NCBI RefSeq assembly: GCF_000296775.1
Contig: NZ_AJLE01000010.1
Span: forward strand, 62,001 to 126,000
DNA from: Sulfurovum sp. AR
Lineage (GTDB): Bacteria; Campylobacterota; Campylobacteria; Campylobacterales; Sulfurovaceae
Length of the DNA stretch: 64,000 bases
Reading direction: 5' to 3'
Of this stretch, positions 47,577 through 56,641 are shown one piece after another. The position numbers and the translations under genes are program-made. The notes beneath the pieces are model-generated. The model saw nothing but the letters and a program-made list of their open reading frames with translations. It searched no databases and was not told the DNA's origin. The first letter of the stretch is position 1. Each line of letters starts with the position of its first letter.

Positions 47577-49547
47577 ATGTCCCCATTTGCCATACAACTT
47601 ATCAACGGGTGTCTCATTTCAGACATCGAACAAGAAGACCAGAACAGTTTTCAGGCACTACAGCAATTGGGTGCCATTGAAGAAGTAGACGGGCTTTGGA
47701 AACTTAAATCCATCTATCGTGTCGGTAGACTCTACATAGGTAAAGATGGCAAAGGGTATGTGGAAGCAGAGTTCAAAGAGCAAAGAGACCTGCTGATTGA
47801 ACCCGATGATCTTCGGGGCGCAAAGCATGGAGATGTGGTCGTTGCCAAACGGGTCATAGCCAGACGTGGACGTGCCAGTGGCAAAGTACAGCTTGTCATA
47901 GAAAAAGCCCATCTCTTTACGATCGCTTATACACACAGGGATGAATCAAATAATTTTCTTATTCTAGACATCCGTACAGGATTACCAACCCATGCTGTCA
48001 TGAAAGGCATGGACCTTAAGGCATTCAAACTAGGTACGGTACTCAAAGTAGATATTGATACAGATAAAGTACTTGAAGTGATGGGAACCCTGGATGACCC
48101 TATGGTCGATGAGAAGATCTCACTGGCCCTTTATGAGCGTGAAGATGAATTCCCGCCAGCATGTGTCACTGATGCACTGGAGGTTGAAGTGGAAGTCACC
48201 AAAGCAGAACATTCTGACCGTGTGGATCTCACACATTTGGATTTCTGTACGATTGACCCGGTGACTGCAAAAGATTTTGATGATGCTATCTATTTTGATA
48301 TGGAAGAGTATACCCTTTATGTAGCGATCGCTGATGTCAGTCACTATGTGCCTTTCTTTACCCATATAGACAAAGAGGCCAAAAAAAGAGGTTTCACCAC
48401 CTACCTGCCGCACAAATCTTTTCCTATGCTCCCCCGTGAGCTCAGTGAGAACATCTGTTCACTCAAACCTAAAGTAGACAGGCTTGCCTTCGTATCGAAG
48501 ATAGCTTTGGACAGGACTACCCTAAAACCGATCAAAGAAGAGTTCTTTGAAGCGATCATCCACTCAAAGCACCGTTTTAACTATGACAATATCGATGCTA
48601 TATTGGAAAATGGAACAGAAGGAGTTACCGATACCGTAGCCCAGATCCTCACATGGCTGCTTCCTTTACAGAAAATCACCGTCAAATTGCGTAATGAAAG
48701 GCTCAAGCACGGCTTTGATTTTAGGTCTGAAGAGACCAAGCTCACGATCGATGCTTCACATTTGCTGGTCAGTACAGAGATAGAAACAGGCACACCGTCA
48801 CATTCGCTCATAGAAGAATGTATGCTTTTAGCCAACCAGGCTGCAGCGAAACGTTTTACAGGTGAAGGTGACAGTATCTTCCGTATCCATGAACCACCGC
48901 AGCTTGCCAAGATGGAAGCGTTACTGACTGAACTTGCGGCCATTGGTCTTTATGTGGAAGAGTATGAAGATGCACCTTCTCTTATACGTGCCATACAAAA
49001 AGAAGCAGCAAAAATGAATCTTTCCTCCGAAGTAGATGCTATGGTCATTAAAGCGTTACGGCGTGCAAGCTACTCGGCACAAAATGTGGGGCACTTTGGA
49101 CTGGGATTCAGTCACTACAGCCACTTTACCTCACCCATACGTAGATATGCCGACCTGATACTGCATCGTCTTATCAAGACACAACTGCGTGATGAACCCG
49201 AAGAGGCAAGTTATCTGCTAAGAAATATCGAACCGCTCTGTGCAAGGGTCAGTGAACTTGAGAGAGATGCAACCAAAGCAGAATGGGACTTTAGAGACCG
49301 TAAATTCGCACGTTGGGCAGCCACACACTTGGGTGAAACTTTCGAAGCGGAGATCGTTGAAGTAGAAGAGAGTGCTAAAGCCGTACTCTTAGGCGAGATC
49401 AAAGGTGTTACGGTGCATCTTAAAGGGGACAATGTGATGCTTTTTGACAGAGTCAGGGTCAGGATCAATGAAGTCAATATCCCTCAAGCCATCATCATGG
49501 TTGAATTCGTTGAAAAATTGAGTAAAGATGCCATGGAGTTAGCCTAA
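47577..49547 (+). CDS. rnr: Ribonuclease R family exoribonuclease
   Basis: This is an RNB-family 3'-5' exoribonuclease. The N-terminal cold-shock-like domains are short. The catalytic RNB domain has DFCTIDPVTAKDFDDAIYF (metal-binding Asp residues), VAIADVSHYV, SFPMLPRELSENICSLKP, EECMLLANQAAA and YSHFTSPIRRYADLILHRL. A C-terminal S1 region follows (AEIVEVEESAKAVLLGEIKGVTVHL). It is 656 residues, shorter than E. coli RNase R but normal for Campylobacterota. ATG 47577 is preferred over TTG 47571 for ribosome-site spacing. It overlaps holA by 1-2 nt. Confidence 0.93.
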   Translation: MSPFAIQLINGCLISDIEQEDQNSFQALQQLGAIEEVDGLWKLKSIYRVGRLYIGKDGKGYVEAEFKEQRDLLIEPDDLRGAKHGDVVVAKRVIARRGRASGKVQLVIEKAHLFTIAYTHRDESNNFLILDIRTGLPTHAVMKGMDLKAFKLGTVLKVDIDTDKVLEVMGTLDDPMVDEKISLALYEREDEFPPACVTDALEVEVEVTKAEHSDRVDLTHLDFCTIDPVTAKDFDDAIYFDMEEYTLYVAIADVSHYVPFFTHIDKEAKKRGFTTYLPHKSFPMLPRELSENICSLKPKVDRLAFVSKIALDRTTLKPIKEEFFEAIIHSKHRFNYDNIDAILENGTEGVTDTVAQILTWLLPLQKITVKLRNERLKHGFDFRSEETKLTIDASHLLVSTEIETGTPSHSLIEECMLLANQAAAKRFTGEGDSIFRIHEPPQLAKMEALLTELAAIGLYVEEYEDAPSLIRAIQKEAAKMNLSSEVDAMVIKALRRASYSAQNVGHFGLGFSHYSHFTSPIRRYADLILHRLIKTQLRDEPEEASYLLRNIEPLCARVSELERDATKAEWDFRDRKFARWAATHLGETFEAEIVEVEESAKAVLLGEIKGVTVHLKGDNVMLFDRVRVRINEVNIPQAIIMVEFVEKLSKDAMELA

Positions 49548-50524
49548 TGTACCAAAGAGAATTTGACCAGAAACTCAAACAGGCTTTCCCCAAAGCTGTA
49601 TTGTTTTATGGTGAAAATGACTATCTTGTGGACCATTACATCGATACCTATATCAAAAAAACCGATGCAAAAGAGAGTATGCTCACTCTCTACCACGACG
49701 AATGGGATTTTGAACAGGCTAAGAATTTTCTTTCCCAAACCTCTCTGTTTGGTGGTACAAATCTTGTAGTGGTCAAACACGATAAGAAAATACCCAAAAA
49801 AGAGCTCGATATACTCATAGAACTTGCCAACAAAAGTGAAGACAACTACTTTCTTTACGGTTATGCAGGTGCTACCAAAGATGCAAAGAGTATGCAAGCG
49901 GCTTTCAGTGAGAAAAAAGGCGGAGTATGGGTACGGTTTTTCGAACCGAACATACGTGACGGTATAGCGATGCTACAACAAAAAGCACAGCAGATACAGC
50001 TTGACATCGATCACTATGCCCTCCAGCATCTGATGCTCATACTCAATAACAACCTGGCACTCTGTGCCAACGAACTGGATAAACTTGCCATACTGGGTAT
50101 GAAAGTGACCAGTAAAGATATCGATAGACTTGTCTACTCGACCGCACCTCTGGCAACAGAACAACTGCTCATAGACCTTTTTAACAAAAAGCCTATCACG
50201 GCAACCATTACCAAACTGCTTGAACTGGGAGAAGATGAAGCGTCACTGCTTCGCTCCACACAATATTTTGTCAATCAGATTTTCCTCTTTCATGCCTATA
50301 TCAAACTCCATGGACATGTCGATTCAGCGGCTATTCTTGGATATAAGCTGCCTAAACAGATAGAAGAACAAAAAGCACAGTTGGCTTTACGTGTAAAATC
50401 CGCGGCATTGCTGAAAATATTTGAACATTTACTGGAGAGTGAGATACTCATCAAAAAGGCGCCGGGTACGCAAAAAGAGGTATTGGTCTACAGTATGCTG
50501 ATCAAGCTGCAGGGCTATCTGTAA
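49547..50524 (+). CDS. holA: DNA polymerase III delta subunit
   Basis: HolA is the clamp-opening subunit of the clamp loader. At 325 residues it has AVLFYGENDYLVDHYIDTYI (degenerate P-loop), SLFGGTNLVVVKHDKKIPKKELD, LMLILNNNLALCANELDKLAILG and the C-terminal collar helices. It directly follows rnr, the same order as in H. pylori HP1248-HP1247. In that species rpsF comes next; here two minus-strand genes intervene. Confidence 0.92.
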   Translation: MYQREFDQKLKQAFPKAVLFYGENDYLVDHYIDTYIKKTDAKESMLTLYHDEWDFEQAKNFLSQTSLFGGTNLVVVKHDKKIPKKELDILIELANKSEDNYFLYGYAGATKDAKSMQAAFSEKKGGVWVRFFEPNIRDGIAMLQQKAQQIQLDIDHYALQHLMLILNNNLALCANELDKLAILGMKVTSKDIDRLVYSTAPLATEQLLIDLFNKKPITATITKLLELGEDEASLLRSTQYFVNQIFLFHAYIKLHGHVDSAAILGYKLPKQIEEQKAQLALRVKSAALLKIFEHLLESEILIKKAPGTQKEVLVYSMLIKLQGYL

Positions 50525-50554
50525 AACATAATTTTTATTTTATTTTTGGAAAAT

Positions 50555-50682
50555 TTAATAGGTTAAGGTTTTTAATAAGTTGTATTTTGATTTGAGGGTT
50601 TGAGTAAAGGAGGCTACTCTAGTAGCTGATTACACTCATCCCTCAAAGATGAGTGCAAATCATTAAAAAGATGACCTATTAA
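50555..50682 (-). ncRNA. 128-nt 3'-UTR pseudoknot RNA, copy B (flavoprotein gene)
   Basis: Second copy of the element at 35245, same length and layout. Outer helix TTAATAGGT (50555-50563) / ACCTATTAA (50674-50682), which includes the flavoprotein stop codon. Second helix TTTTTAAT (50569-50576) / ATTAAAAA (50662-50669). Minus-strand hairpin GCACTCATC / GATGAGTGT (50648-50656, 50632-50640) with loop TTTGAGG, pairing with CCTCAAA (50591-50597, minus sense). Hairpin GCTACT / AGTAGC is at 50613-50626. Compared with copy A, both sides of each helix change together. Confidence 0.8.
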
Positions 50683-52043
50683 GAGAAGAGTTCTCTCATT
50701 ACTCCACCAAACCACTCTCTAGTCGCTTTTGCAGTACCTTTGGATCTGAACTTACCGCCACCGTCTTTTGGTTTAGGCACATTGCCTTTACCTACTAGCT
50801 TACCGCTTGGATCTGCTGTAAAGGTATGTGTCACCATGATCGCCTCTTCTGGTTTTCCACTTACCATAGAATAACATACATTTGCCGCTTTAGCCGGAAG
50901 ACCTGCTTTAGGATCATTTGCTTTGGCGTTTAATTGATCAGTGATCTGTCCTGCTGCTCTGTGTGCTGCCCATATCGCTGTCTGTCCACTTGGTGGTATG
51001 GCATGTGTCACCGCATCCCCGATCACATAAATATTTGAATCTGTCTTGGATCTGAAGCTATACCCGTCCATCATTGCATACCCTGCACCATCGACTTCAA
51101 TACCGGCCATAGCCACAACAGGCGAACACTTGTTGATAGGTATAAGGTTACACACTTCATACTTCTCTGTCTTCAATACACCTTCATCATCCGCTTCATC
51201 TTCAAACACTTTATAGGTAACGACTTTTTTCTCCGTATCGATATCCACGACCTCGGTCAAACCGTGATACTCAATGATATCCGGGAAGATATCTTTCCAA
51301 GATTCTTGAAACGCTGCCCCTTTAGCAAATTTACCGTTTCTTGTATCCAGTGCGATCACTTTTCCTTCGATACCTTCCTTCTTGAGATAATTCGCTACCA
51401 TAGCTATTCTCTCATACGGTGCAGGAGGACATCTATACTTTCCTGTTGCTGGTGGTATGATGATCACGTTACCGTCATCCATATTCTCAAGTTGCCGTTT
51501 CAGCGCAATGTGTTCATTTCCTGGCATCAATGCAGCGGGACAAGCTTGTGAAACTTCTGCGATCTTTTCGGAAGACCAAGTAGGGAATTGTTTTTCATAA
51601 TCATAAGCGATACCAGGAGAAAGGACAAGAATATCATAAGCGATATCTCCCGCAGTGGTTGTCACCGTCTTAGCTTTTCTATCGATAGACGTCACTGTCG
51701 CATGTACAAAATCATAACCATACTTTCCAGCAGGCTGGAAATAGTCACCTACAAACGTGTCTAAACTGACACCATCAAGACCGCCAAGCAGTGTGTTGGA
51801 AAAAGGACAAGCCATGAAGATATTGTTTTTCTCGATCACGGTTACTTCAATGTTTTTATCTTTTTTTCTAAGTGCCTTAGCTATGGTCAACCCACCAAAA
51901 CCACCACCTACAATTACAACTGATTTGCCACTTGTCTTCTTTGCGGTTGATTTTTTCTCGCTAGCTGTCGCAATACTCGGCATTGCTGCAGCTGCTGCAG
52001 CAACACCGACAAGTTTAAATGTGTCTCTCCTATTCATTGCCAT
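50679..52043 (-). CDS. Tat-exported FAD sulfide dehydrogenase-like flavoprotein
   Basis: The 454-residue protein starts with a Tat signal (NRRDTFKLVGVAAAAAAMPSIATA) and an FAD-binding GxGxxG-type motif (VVIVGGGFGGLTIAKALR). YRCPPAPYERI matches the redox-active Cys motif of the flavocytochrome c sulfide dehydrogenase flavoprotein (FccB/SoxF), and KCSPVV may supply the second Cys. YVIGDAVTHAIPPSGQTAIWAA is the C-terminal FAD motif. No cytochrome subunit is adjacent; a Rieske protein precedes it on the same strand. SQR-like activity cannot be excluded. Confidence 0.82.
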   Translation of the reverse strand: MAMNRRDTFKLVGVAAAAAAMPSIATASEKKSTAKKTSGKSVVIVGGGFGGLTIAKALRKKDKNIEVTVIEKNNIFMACPFSNTLLGGLDGVSLDTFVGDYFQPAGKYGYDFVHATVTSIDRKAKTVTTTAGDIAYDILVLSPGIAYDYEKQFPTWSSEKIAEVSQACPAALMPGNEHIALKRQLENMDDGNVIIIPPATGKYRCPPAPYERIAMVANYLKKEGIEGKVIALDTRNGKFAKGAAFQESWKDIFPDIIEYHGLTEVVDIDTEKKVVTYKVFEDEADDEGVLKTEKYEVCNLIPINKCSPVVAMAGIEVDGAGYAMMDGYSFRSKTDSNIYVIGDAVTHAIPPSGQTAIWAAHRAAGQITDQLNAKANDPKAGLPAKAANVCYSMVSGKPEEAIMVTHTFTADPSGKLVGKGNVPKPKDGGGKFRSKGTAKATREWFGGVMRELFS

Positions 52044-52203
52044 AATGTCTCCTCCTAAAATGGTATATTGTTGATCACTTTACATCATATAAAGTAACTC
52101 TATTATGACAAAAGTTTTCTTTGAATCAACTATTCTGAAGAGTGTAATGAATAATTTTGAAGATATAACAAAAAGCTACATGCAGATGTGGATACCACAC
52201 CTA

Positions 52204-52236
52204 ATAAGATGTTGATGTGCTACATCATCATCTTAT
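52204..52236 (-). terminator. Hairpin between Rieske and flavoprotein genes
   Basis: ATAAGATGTTGATGT (52204-52218) pairs with ACATCATCATCTTAT (52222-52236) in 14 of 15 positions with a 3-nt loop, 10 nt past the Rieske stop. It may terminate or attenuate transcription toward the flavoprotein gene, whose start is 160 nt further on. Confidence 0.6.
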
Positions 52237-52245
52237 AGCTTACTT

Positions 52246-52971
52246 TTATAGTCGAATGATATCAGCAGAAAAATTTTTAAGTGTCTGCACTTTTGTCTCT
52301 TCTTTCGTAAGTTTTTTAGCCTTTCTTCTGTTCCCATAGAACTTTTTAAACTCATCTTTAAAGGCATCAAAGTAATCCTGGAACTTCACCGGACCCAATA
52401 CGGCAACTGCCCAGATGTTATCTTCTGCATCCACTTCCAAAATAATAGAAGCCAAACCTTGAGTAGCCGGTCCGCCTACTACTTTCCCGCCTTGTTTAGG
52501 TTCAAATCTTGACAGATGGGACATACATACAAATGCGCCACCACTGTAAGCTTTCGTTGTACCTTTTTCATCTATATAATGGAACATACTCATCTCAGGC
52601 TGAGGGTGTGTGAGCTGATGTGGACAGATAGCAGAATAGGCAACGATCGTATCCTTTACACCTACGCCTCCCCTATAGATATATTTTGTACCATCTTCAG
52701 CTGTAAGTTCAATATCTTTTTCTGCCGGTGAAGTAAGATTGACCATGATAGCCGGTGTACCCACATACGGGTAATTGAATACATAATTTTCCTCAACGGC
52801 TAACGCAGAAGCTTTGATAGGATTTCCTTCAGCGTCTTTCAGTTGTACCTTCTCAAAAGGTTGAAACAAACTTCCATCTTCGGCATAAAGTCTTTGAGTG
52901 ATCAATGACGGAGCAATAGCTACTGCCATGGCTGACGTAGCGGATAACCGTAAAAAATTTCTTCTTTCCAT
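52246..52971 (-). CDS. Tat-exported Rieske iron-sulfur protein
   Basis: The protein of about 241 residues begins with a twin-arginine signal (MERRNFLRLSATSAMAVAIA). The [2Fe-2S] ligands are CPH in AICPHQLTH and CMSH in FVCMSHLSRF, with a GGPATQGLASIIL proline-loop-like segment. The C-terminus is a basic helix. It resembles bc1-type or arsenite-oxidase-type Rieske proteins, but no cytochrome b is nearby, so it probably works with the downstream flavoprotein. Start 52971 is chosen for the Tat motif and AAGG about 9 nt upstream. Confidence 0.85.
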   Translation of the reverse strand: MERRNFLRLSATSAMAVAIAPSLITQRLYAEDGSLFQPFEKVQLKDAEGNPIKASALAVEENYVFNYPYVGTPAIMVNLTSPAEKDIELTAEDGTKYIYRGGVGVKDTIVAYSAICPHQLTHPQPEMSMFHYIDEKGTTKAYSGGAFVCMSHLSRFEPKQGGKVVGGPATQGLASIILEVDAEDNIWAVAVLGPVKFQDYFDAFKDEFKKFYGNRRKAKKLTKEETKVQTLKNFSADIIRL

Positions 52972-53123
52972 ACTGTAATACCTTCTGTAATAAATTAACT
53001 TTATTAAATCATACAAAAATATTTATTAATTTTAAGTTTAGGACCGAAAAAAGATGTAGATCCCTCTCTAATGTGCAGCTAAGAAATAATATAGTAAACT
53101 ATCGCTTCCAAAATTCTTGCTCA

Positions 53124-53171
53124 TTTTTGGACAGCTAATGACAGCTGTATACATGGGCTATTAAACCAAAA
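53124..53171 (+). promoter_or_regulatory. Candidate rpsF leader structure
   Basis: TTTTGG (53125-53130) pairs with CCAAAA (53166-53171) and encloses a hairpin ACAGCT / AGCTGT (53131-53148). The 3' strand adjoins the AAGGA ribosome binding site of rpsF. S6:S18 autoregulation through an rpsF leader is known in many bacteria; the diagnostic CCG bulge is not evident here, so assignment is tentative. Confidence 0.35.
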
Positions 53172-53180
53172 GGAAACAAT

Positions 53181-53561
53181 ATGACTTGTTATGAAACACT
53201 GTTTGTAGTTAAACCTACACTTACAGAAGAAGAGATTGCAGCACAAATTGCGAAAGTAAAAGATGTTCTTGCTAAAGAAGGTGCCGAGCTAGTTGGTACA
53301 AATGACATGGGTATGAGAAAACTTGCATACCAAGTAGAAAAACATAACAGAGGTTACTATACTGTTCTTTTCTATAAAGCAGAAGGTGCAACGATCCAAG
53401 AACTTGAGAGAAATCTTAAGATCAACGAAGATATCATTAAGTTTTTAACTGTGAAATATACTAAAAACAAAGAGATCGCACAGTTTGATAAACTTGTTGC
53501 AGAAGCAAACAAAGGTACGACAGAGACAAAAGCACCTGAAGCAGAAGCGACAGAAGCATAA
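53181..53561 (+). CDS. rpsF: 30S ribosomal protein S6
   Basis: The 126-residue S6 protein has CYETLFVVKPTLTEEEI, GMRKLAYQVEKHNRGYYTVLFYKAEG and LERNLKINEDIIKFLTVKY, the family core, plus an acidic Ala/Glu/Thr tail. S6 pairs with S18 on the 16S rRNA platform. First gene of the rpsF-ssb-rpsR operon, with AAAGGAAAC before the ATG. Confidence 0.97.
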   Translation: MTCYETLFVVKPTLTEEEIAAQIAKVKDVLAKEGAELVGTNDMGMRKLAYQVEKHNRGYYTVLFYKAEGATIQELERNLKINEDIIKFLTVKYTKNKEIAQFDKLVAEANKGTTETKAPEAEATEA

Positions 53562-53586
53562 TCAACCATAGATTAGGAGCCACCTT

Positions 53587-54084
53587 ATGTACAACAAGAT
53601 CATTTTAGCCGGAAACCTCACTAGAGATATTGAGATTAAATATACACAAAGTGGAAGTGCCATTGGTAATACTGCCATTGCAACTTCACGTAAATTCAAA
53701 TCTGCAACTGGTGAACAAAAAGAAGAAGTTCTCTTTATCGATCTTACTTTTTTTGGAAGAACGGCTGAAATTGCAAATCAGTACTTACGTAAAGGTAGCA
53801 AAGTTTTAGTAGACGGAAGATTGAAGCTAGATCAGTGGACAGCACAAGACGGAAGCAAAAGAAGTAGACACTCAGTTACAGTAGAAAACCTTCAAATGCT
53901 AGGAGGAAAAGACGAAGCAGCACCTATGGGTGATAACGGATATAGCCAAGGTGGACCATCAGGGTATGATGCTCCATCGCATGACAGCTATAGCCAACCT
54001 GCACCGTCTGCTCCAAAAGCTGCACCGCAACCTACGTCAAACATTCCAGAAATTGACATCAATGAAGATGAAATACCGTTTTAG
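53587..54084 (+). CDS. ssb: Single-stranded DNA-binding protein
   Basis: The 165-residue SSB has an OB-fold (MYNKIILAGNLTRDIEIKYTQSGSAIGNTAIATSRKF ... FFGRTAEIANQYLRKGSKVLVDGRLKLDQWTAQDG), a Gly/Pro/Ser/Gln-rich linker, and the acidic partner-binding tip DINEDEIPF. It lies between rpsF and rpsR, the usual arrangement. Confidence 0.97.
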   Translation: MYNKIILAGNLTRDIEIKYTQSGSAIGNTAIATSRKFKSATGEQKEEVLFIDLTFFGRTAEIANQYLRKGSKVLVDGRLKLDQWTAQDGSKRSRHSVTVENLQMLGGKDEAAPMGDNGYSQGGPSGYDAPSHDSYSQPAPSAPKAAPQPTSNIPEIDINEDEIPF

Positions 54085-54093
54085 GAGAACACC

Positions 54094-54357
54094 ATGGCAG
54101 AAAGAAGAAAATTTAAAAAAAGATTTTGTAAATATTGTGAATCAAAAGTAGACTATATAGACTACAAAGACTTGGGATTACTTAAATTCTCACTTAGCGA
54201 GAGATTTAAGATCATGCCAAGAAGACTCACTGGTAACTGTAAAAGACACCAAGAGCTTGTAACAGGGGCAATCAAAAGAGCTAGACAAACAGCACTTATT
54301 CCGTATATCGTAGATAGAAAGAATGTTGTTGAAAATCCATTTGAAAACCTTAAATAG
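54094..54357 (+). CDS. rpsR: 30S ribosomal protein S18
   Basis: The 87-residue S18 has the [23 protein letters not shown] zinc-type Cys pair, [32 protein letters not shown] core and a short C-terminal tail. Last gene of the operon, followed by a strong palindromic hairpin. Confidence 0.97.
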   Translation: MAERRKFKKRFCKYCESKVDYIDYKDLGLLKFSLSERFKIMPRRLTGNCKRHQELVTGAIKRARQTALIPYIVDRKNVVENPFENLK

Positions 54358-54383
54358 ACTATAACCATATTCTATATCTAAGC

Positions 54384-54409
54384 GTTGTCCTCAACATGTT
54401 GAGGACAAC
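54384..54409. terminator. Palindromic hairpin after rpsR
   Basis: GTTGTCCTCAA-CATG-TTGAGGACAAC is a perfect 11-bp stem with a 4-nt loop, 26 nt after rpsR, between convergent rpsR and the nitrate reductase gene. T-runs are weak on both sides. Confidence 0.65.
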
Positions 54410-54485
54410 CACCACTTAATATCTTATTTAACATTCCCCCTCTAACTCAAATAATACATATACTATCGTTTTACCAAAAGTTGTA

Positions 54486-56474
54486 CTAAGCATCACTTAT
54501 ACTTTCTATCATAACTGCATTATGATTATAGTCAGGCTGCAGGGATTCTCTGTCAAGAAGATCATTCGTCAGATAGTTAATCTCACGGTTACTTATCGGT
54601 ATGAAGATAGATTTTTCATGCACATCCTTTGTGATCAGCGCTTTTGTAATGAGCTCTCCTCTTTTAGAGATCACTTTGATCGTATCTTCATTCTGAATAC
54701 CTAATTTTTGGGCATCATGAGGATGGATCTCACAAAAGTTCAGCGGTTTATGTGTAAGCAATGTCTGAGGAAGATTTGTTTTGGTACCACTATGCCATTG
54801 ATCTCTTGTTCTCCCTGTCAAAAGTAAAAAAGGAAACTCCAAACTTGTCTTTTCGCTCTTTAACTTGTTTTCTACAAAGAACAGGTTTCCCTTTTTGTCC
54901 GGCGTTAGAAAATGTTTGATCTTTTCACCCCACACAAACGGTTTGTAGGTAAGTGCATCATAGTCTGCTTCAGAGATATCCATATAGTCATTAAGTTTGG
55001 TCATCTTTTGATACTCTTCAAAGATCTCTTTTGGAGTCTCAAAATCAAATGCCTTACCAAAACCTAACGATTGTGCCAATAACTGAAATATTTCCCAATC
55101 AGGTTTACAGTCAATAGATGTACGGGTCAGACGTTCTTGTTTGGTTATGGTACGATCGAGATTGGTCTGTGTCCCCTCCTTTTCTCCCCAAGGGGCTGCA
55201 GGGAGCCTGATATGTGCATATTTGGCTGTTTCTGAATTATCATAGGCATTGATCTCAACGACCAAGGGGATCTTGGATAGTTGTTGTTCCACCCTTTTTC
55301 TATGAGGCAGATGATAGACAGGGTCCGTATGACAGATGATCAGGACATCCAGGTCTGCATCCAGCATCTGCGTTGCAGTCAGTCCAGGTTTGTTGTCTAT
55401 CTTATCGGTTTTCCAAAACGTAGATACCTTTTGAATACTCTCTTCATCAAAACCAAGATGTACCGCTAACATGGTAGAGAGCCCTCCTACTTCCCTTCCA
55501 CCCATAGCGTTAGGCTGCCCGGTAAGGCTAAGGGGTCCATTCCCTTCTTTAAATATCTTTCCTGTAAGAAGATGGGTATTGAGCAGTGCCAGATTCTTGT
55601 CTACACCTTGTACAGACTGATTGAGTCCCATGGTCCATGCTGTAATGATGTTGTCACTCTCACTATAGAGTTCCCAGAATGCATCAAACGCTTCTTGTGT
55701 CAATCCTGTACGTTTGAGCATCTTGGTCACCGGTGCACGTTTGAACTTGTTCTTAAGCAGTTCAAAATTGTTAATATGATCTGACACAAACGCTTTATCG
55801 TATTTTTCTTCATCGATCAGGCGTTTGGATAGGAGATTGAAAAAGTCAATATCACTTCCCGGTCTGATCGGGAGATAGAGGTCCGCTATTTTCGCCGTAT
55901 CTGTCCTTCTTGGGTCTATGACCACGACTTTCAAACCATTTTTCTTCGCTTTTTTTATACTATTATGAAAAACCACATGCGCTTCGGCCGTGTTTGCACC
56001 GGTTAATATAAGCAGATCAGACTTGAAAATATCATTCATTCTTACGGGTACAAAGTCTGCTCCTATCGCCTTTTTGTATGCAACCACCGCACTTGCCATA
56101 CAGGTACGGCTATTGGTATCTACATTATTGGTACCGAGAAAACCTTTTGCAAGTTTATTGGCAATATAATAATCCTCTGTTAAAAGTTGTCCGGACAGAT
56201 AAAAACCTATCTTATCTTTAGAAGTTCTTTTGATACGATCCGTGATCAATGAGATCGTTTCTTTCCAGTCAGAAAGCACAAATGGCTCATCCAGTGCCTC
56301 TCTCATATGTGGTCTTAATAACCTTGTAGGTGTCTGCATACTTACCAGTTCCGAGATGCCCTTGGAACAGAGGTTTCCCTGATTGGTAGGATAGGCTAGA
56401 TTCCCTATGAGATGTTTCTCATCATATTCCAAACCACAACCTACACCACAATATCCGCATACTGATTTGATCAT
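54486..56474 (-). CDS. narB: Assimilatory nitrate reductase (NarB/NasA type)
   Basis: The 662-residue molybdopterin oxidoreductase has a [4Fe-4S] site (CGYCGVGCGL ... NLCSKG), GANTAEAHVVFHNSIKKAKKNGLKVVVIDPRRTDTA, LTGQPNAMGGREVGGL (as in nitrate reductases) and a C-terminal MGD-binding domain (LLTGRTRDQWHSGTKT, EIHPHDAQKLG). No signal peptide, so cytoplasmic. It lacks the C-terminal [2Fe-2S] and flavin parts of longer NasA/NasC forms, which fits ferredoxin-dependent NarB. It diverges from nrtA. A nitrite reductase gene is not in the window. Confidence 0.87.
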   Translation of the reverse strand: MIKSVCGYCGVGCGLEYDEKHLIGNLAYPTNQGNLCSKGISELVSMQTPTRLLRPHMREALDEPFVLSDWKETISLITDRIKRTSKDKIGFYLSGQLLTEDYYIANKLAKGFLGTNNVDTNSRTCMASAVVAYKKAIGADFVPVRMNDIFKSDLLILTGANTAEAHVVFHNSIKKAKKNGLKVVVIDPRRTDTAKIADLYLPIRPGSDIDFFNLLSKRLIDEEKYDKAFVSDHINNFELLKNKFKRAPVTKMLKRTGLTQEAFDAFWELYSESDNIITAWTMGLNQSVQGVDKNLALLNTHLLTGKIFKEGNGPLSLTGQPNAMGGREVGGLSTMLAVHLGFDEESIQKVSTFWKTDKIDNKPGLTATQMLDADLDVLIICHTDPVYHLPHRKRVEQQLSKIPLVVEINAYDNSETAKYAHIRLPAAPWGEKEGTQTNLDRTITKQERLTRTSIDCKPDWEIFQLLAQSLGFGKAFDFETPKEIFEEYQKMTKLNDYMDISEADYDALTYKPFVWGEKIKHFLTPDKKGNLFFVENKLKSEKTSLEFPFLLLTGRTRDQWHSGTKTNLPQTLLTHKPLNFCEIHPHDAQKLGIQNEDTIKVISKRGELITKALITKDVHEKSIFIPISNREINYLTNDLLDRESLQPDYNHNAVMIESISDA

Positions 56475-56641
56475 TTTACTTACCTCAAATTACTTTTTCT
56501 TTTCCCTATTCTAACCATACTTTAATGTAAAGTTAAGTTTAAATTGATTAAAAATTAACCATTTAATTGATTAAATAATATATATTTATATGATACTATT
56601 TTCATACAAAAACATTTTAATGAAAATTTAAGGAGTACAAA

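Noticed and set aside
50555-50682. The 128-nt elements as MITEs or insertion-sequence relics
   Set aside because: Their terminal sequences differ between copies while still pairing, and there is no target-site duplication. A transposable element would keep its ends.
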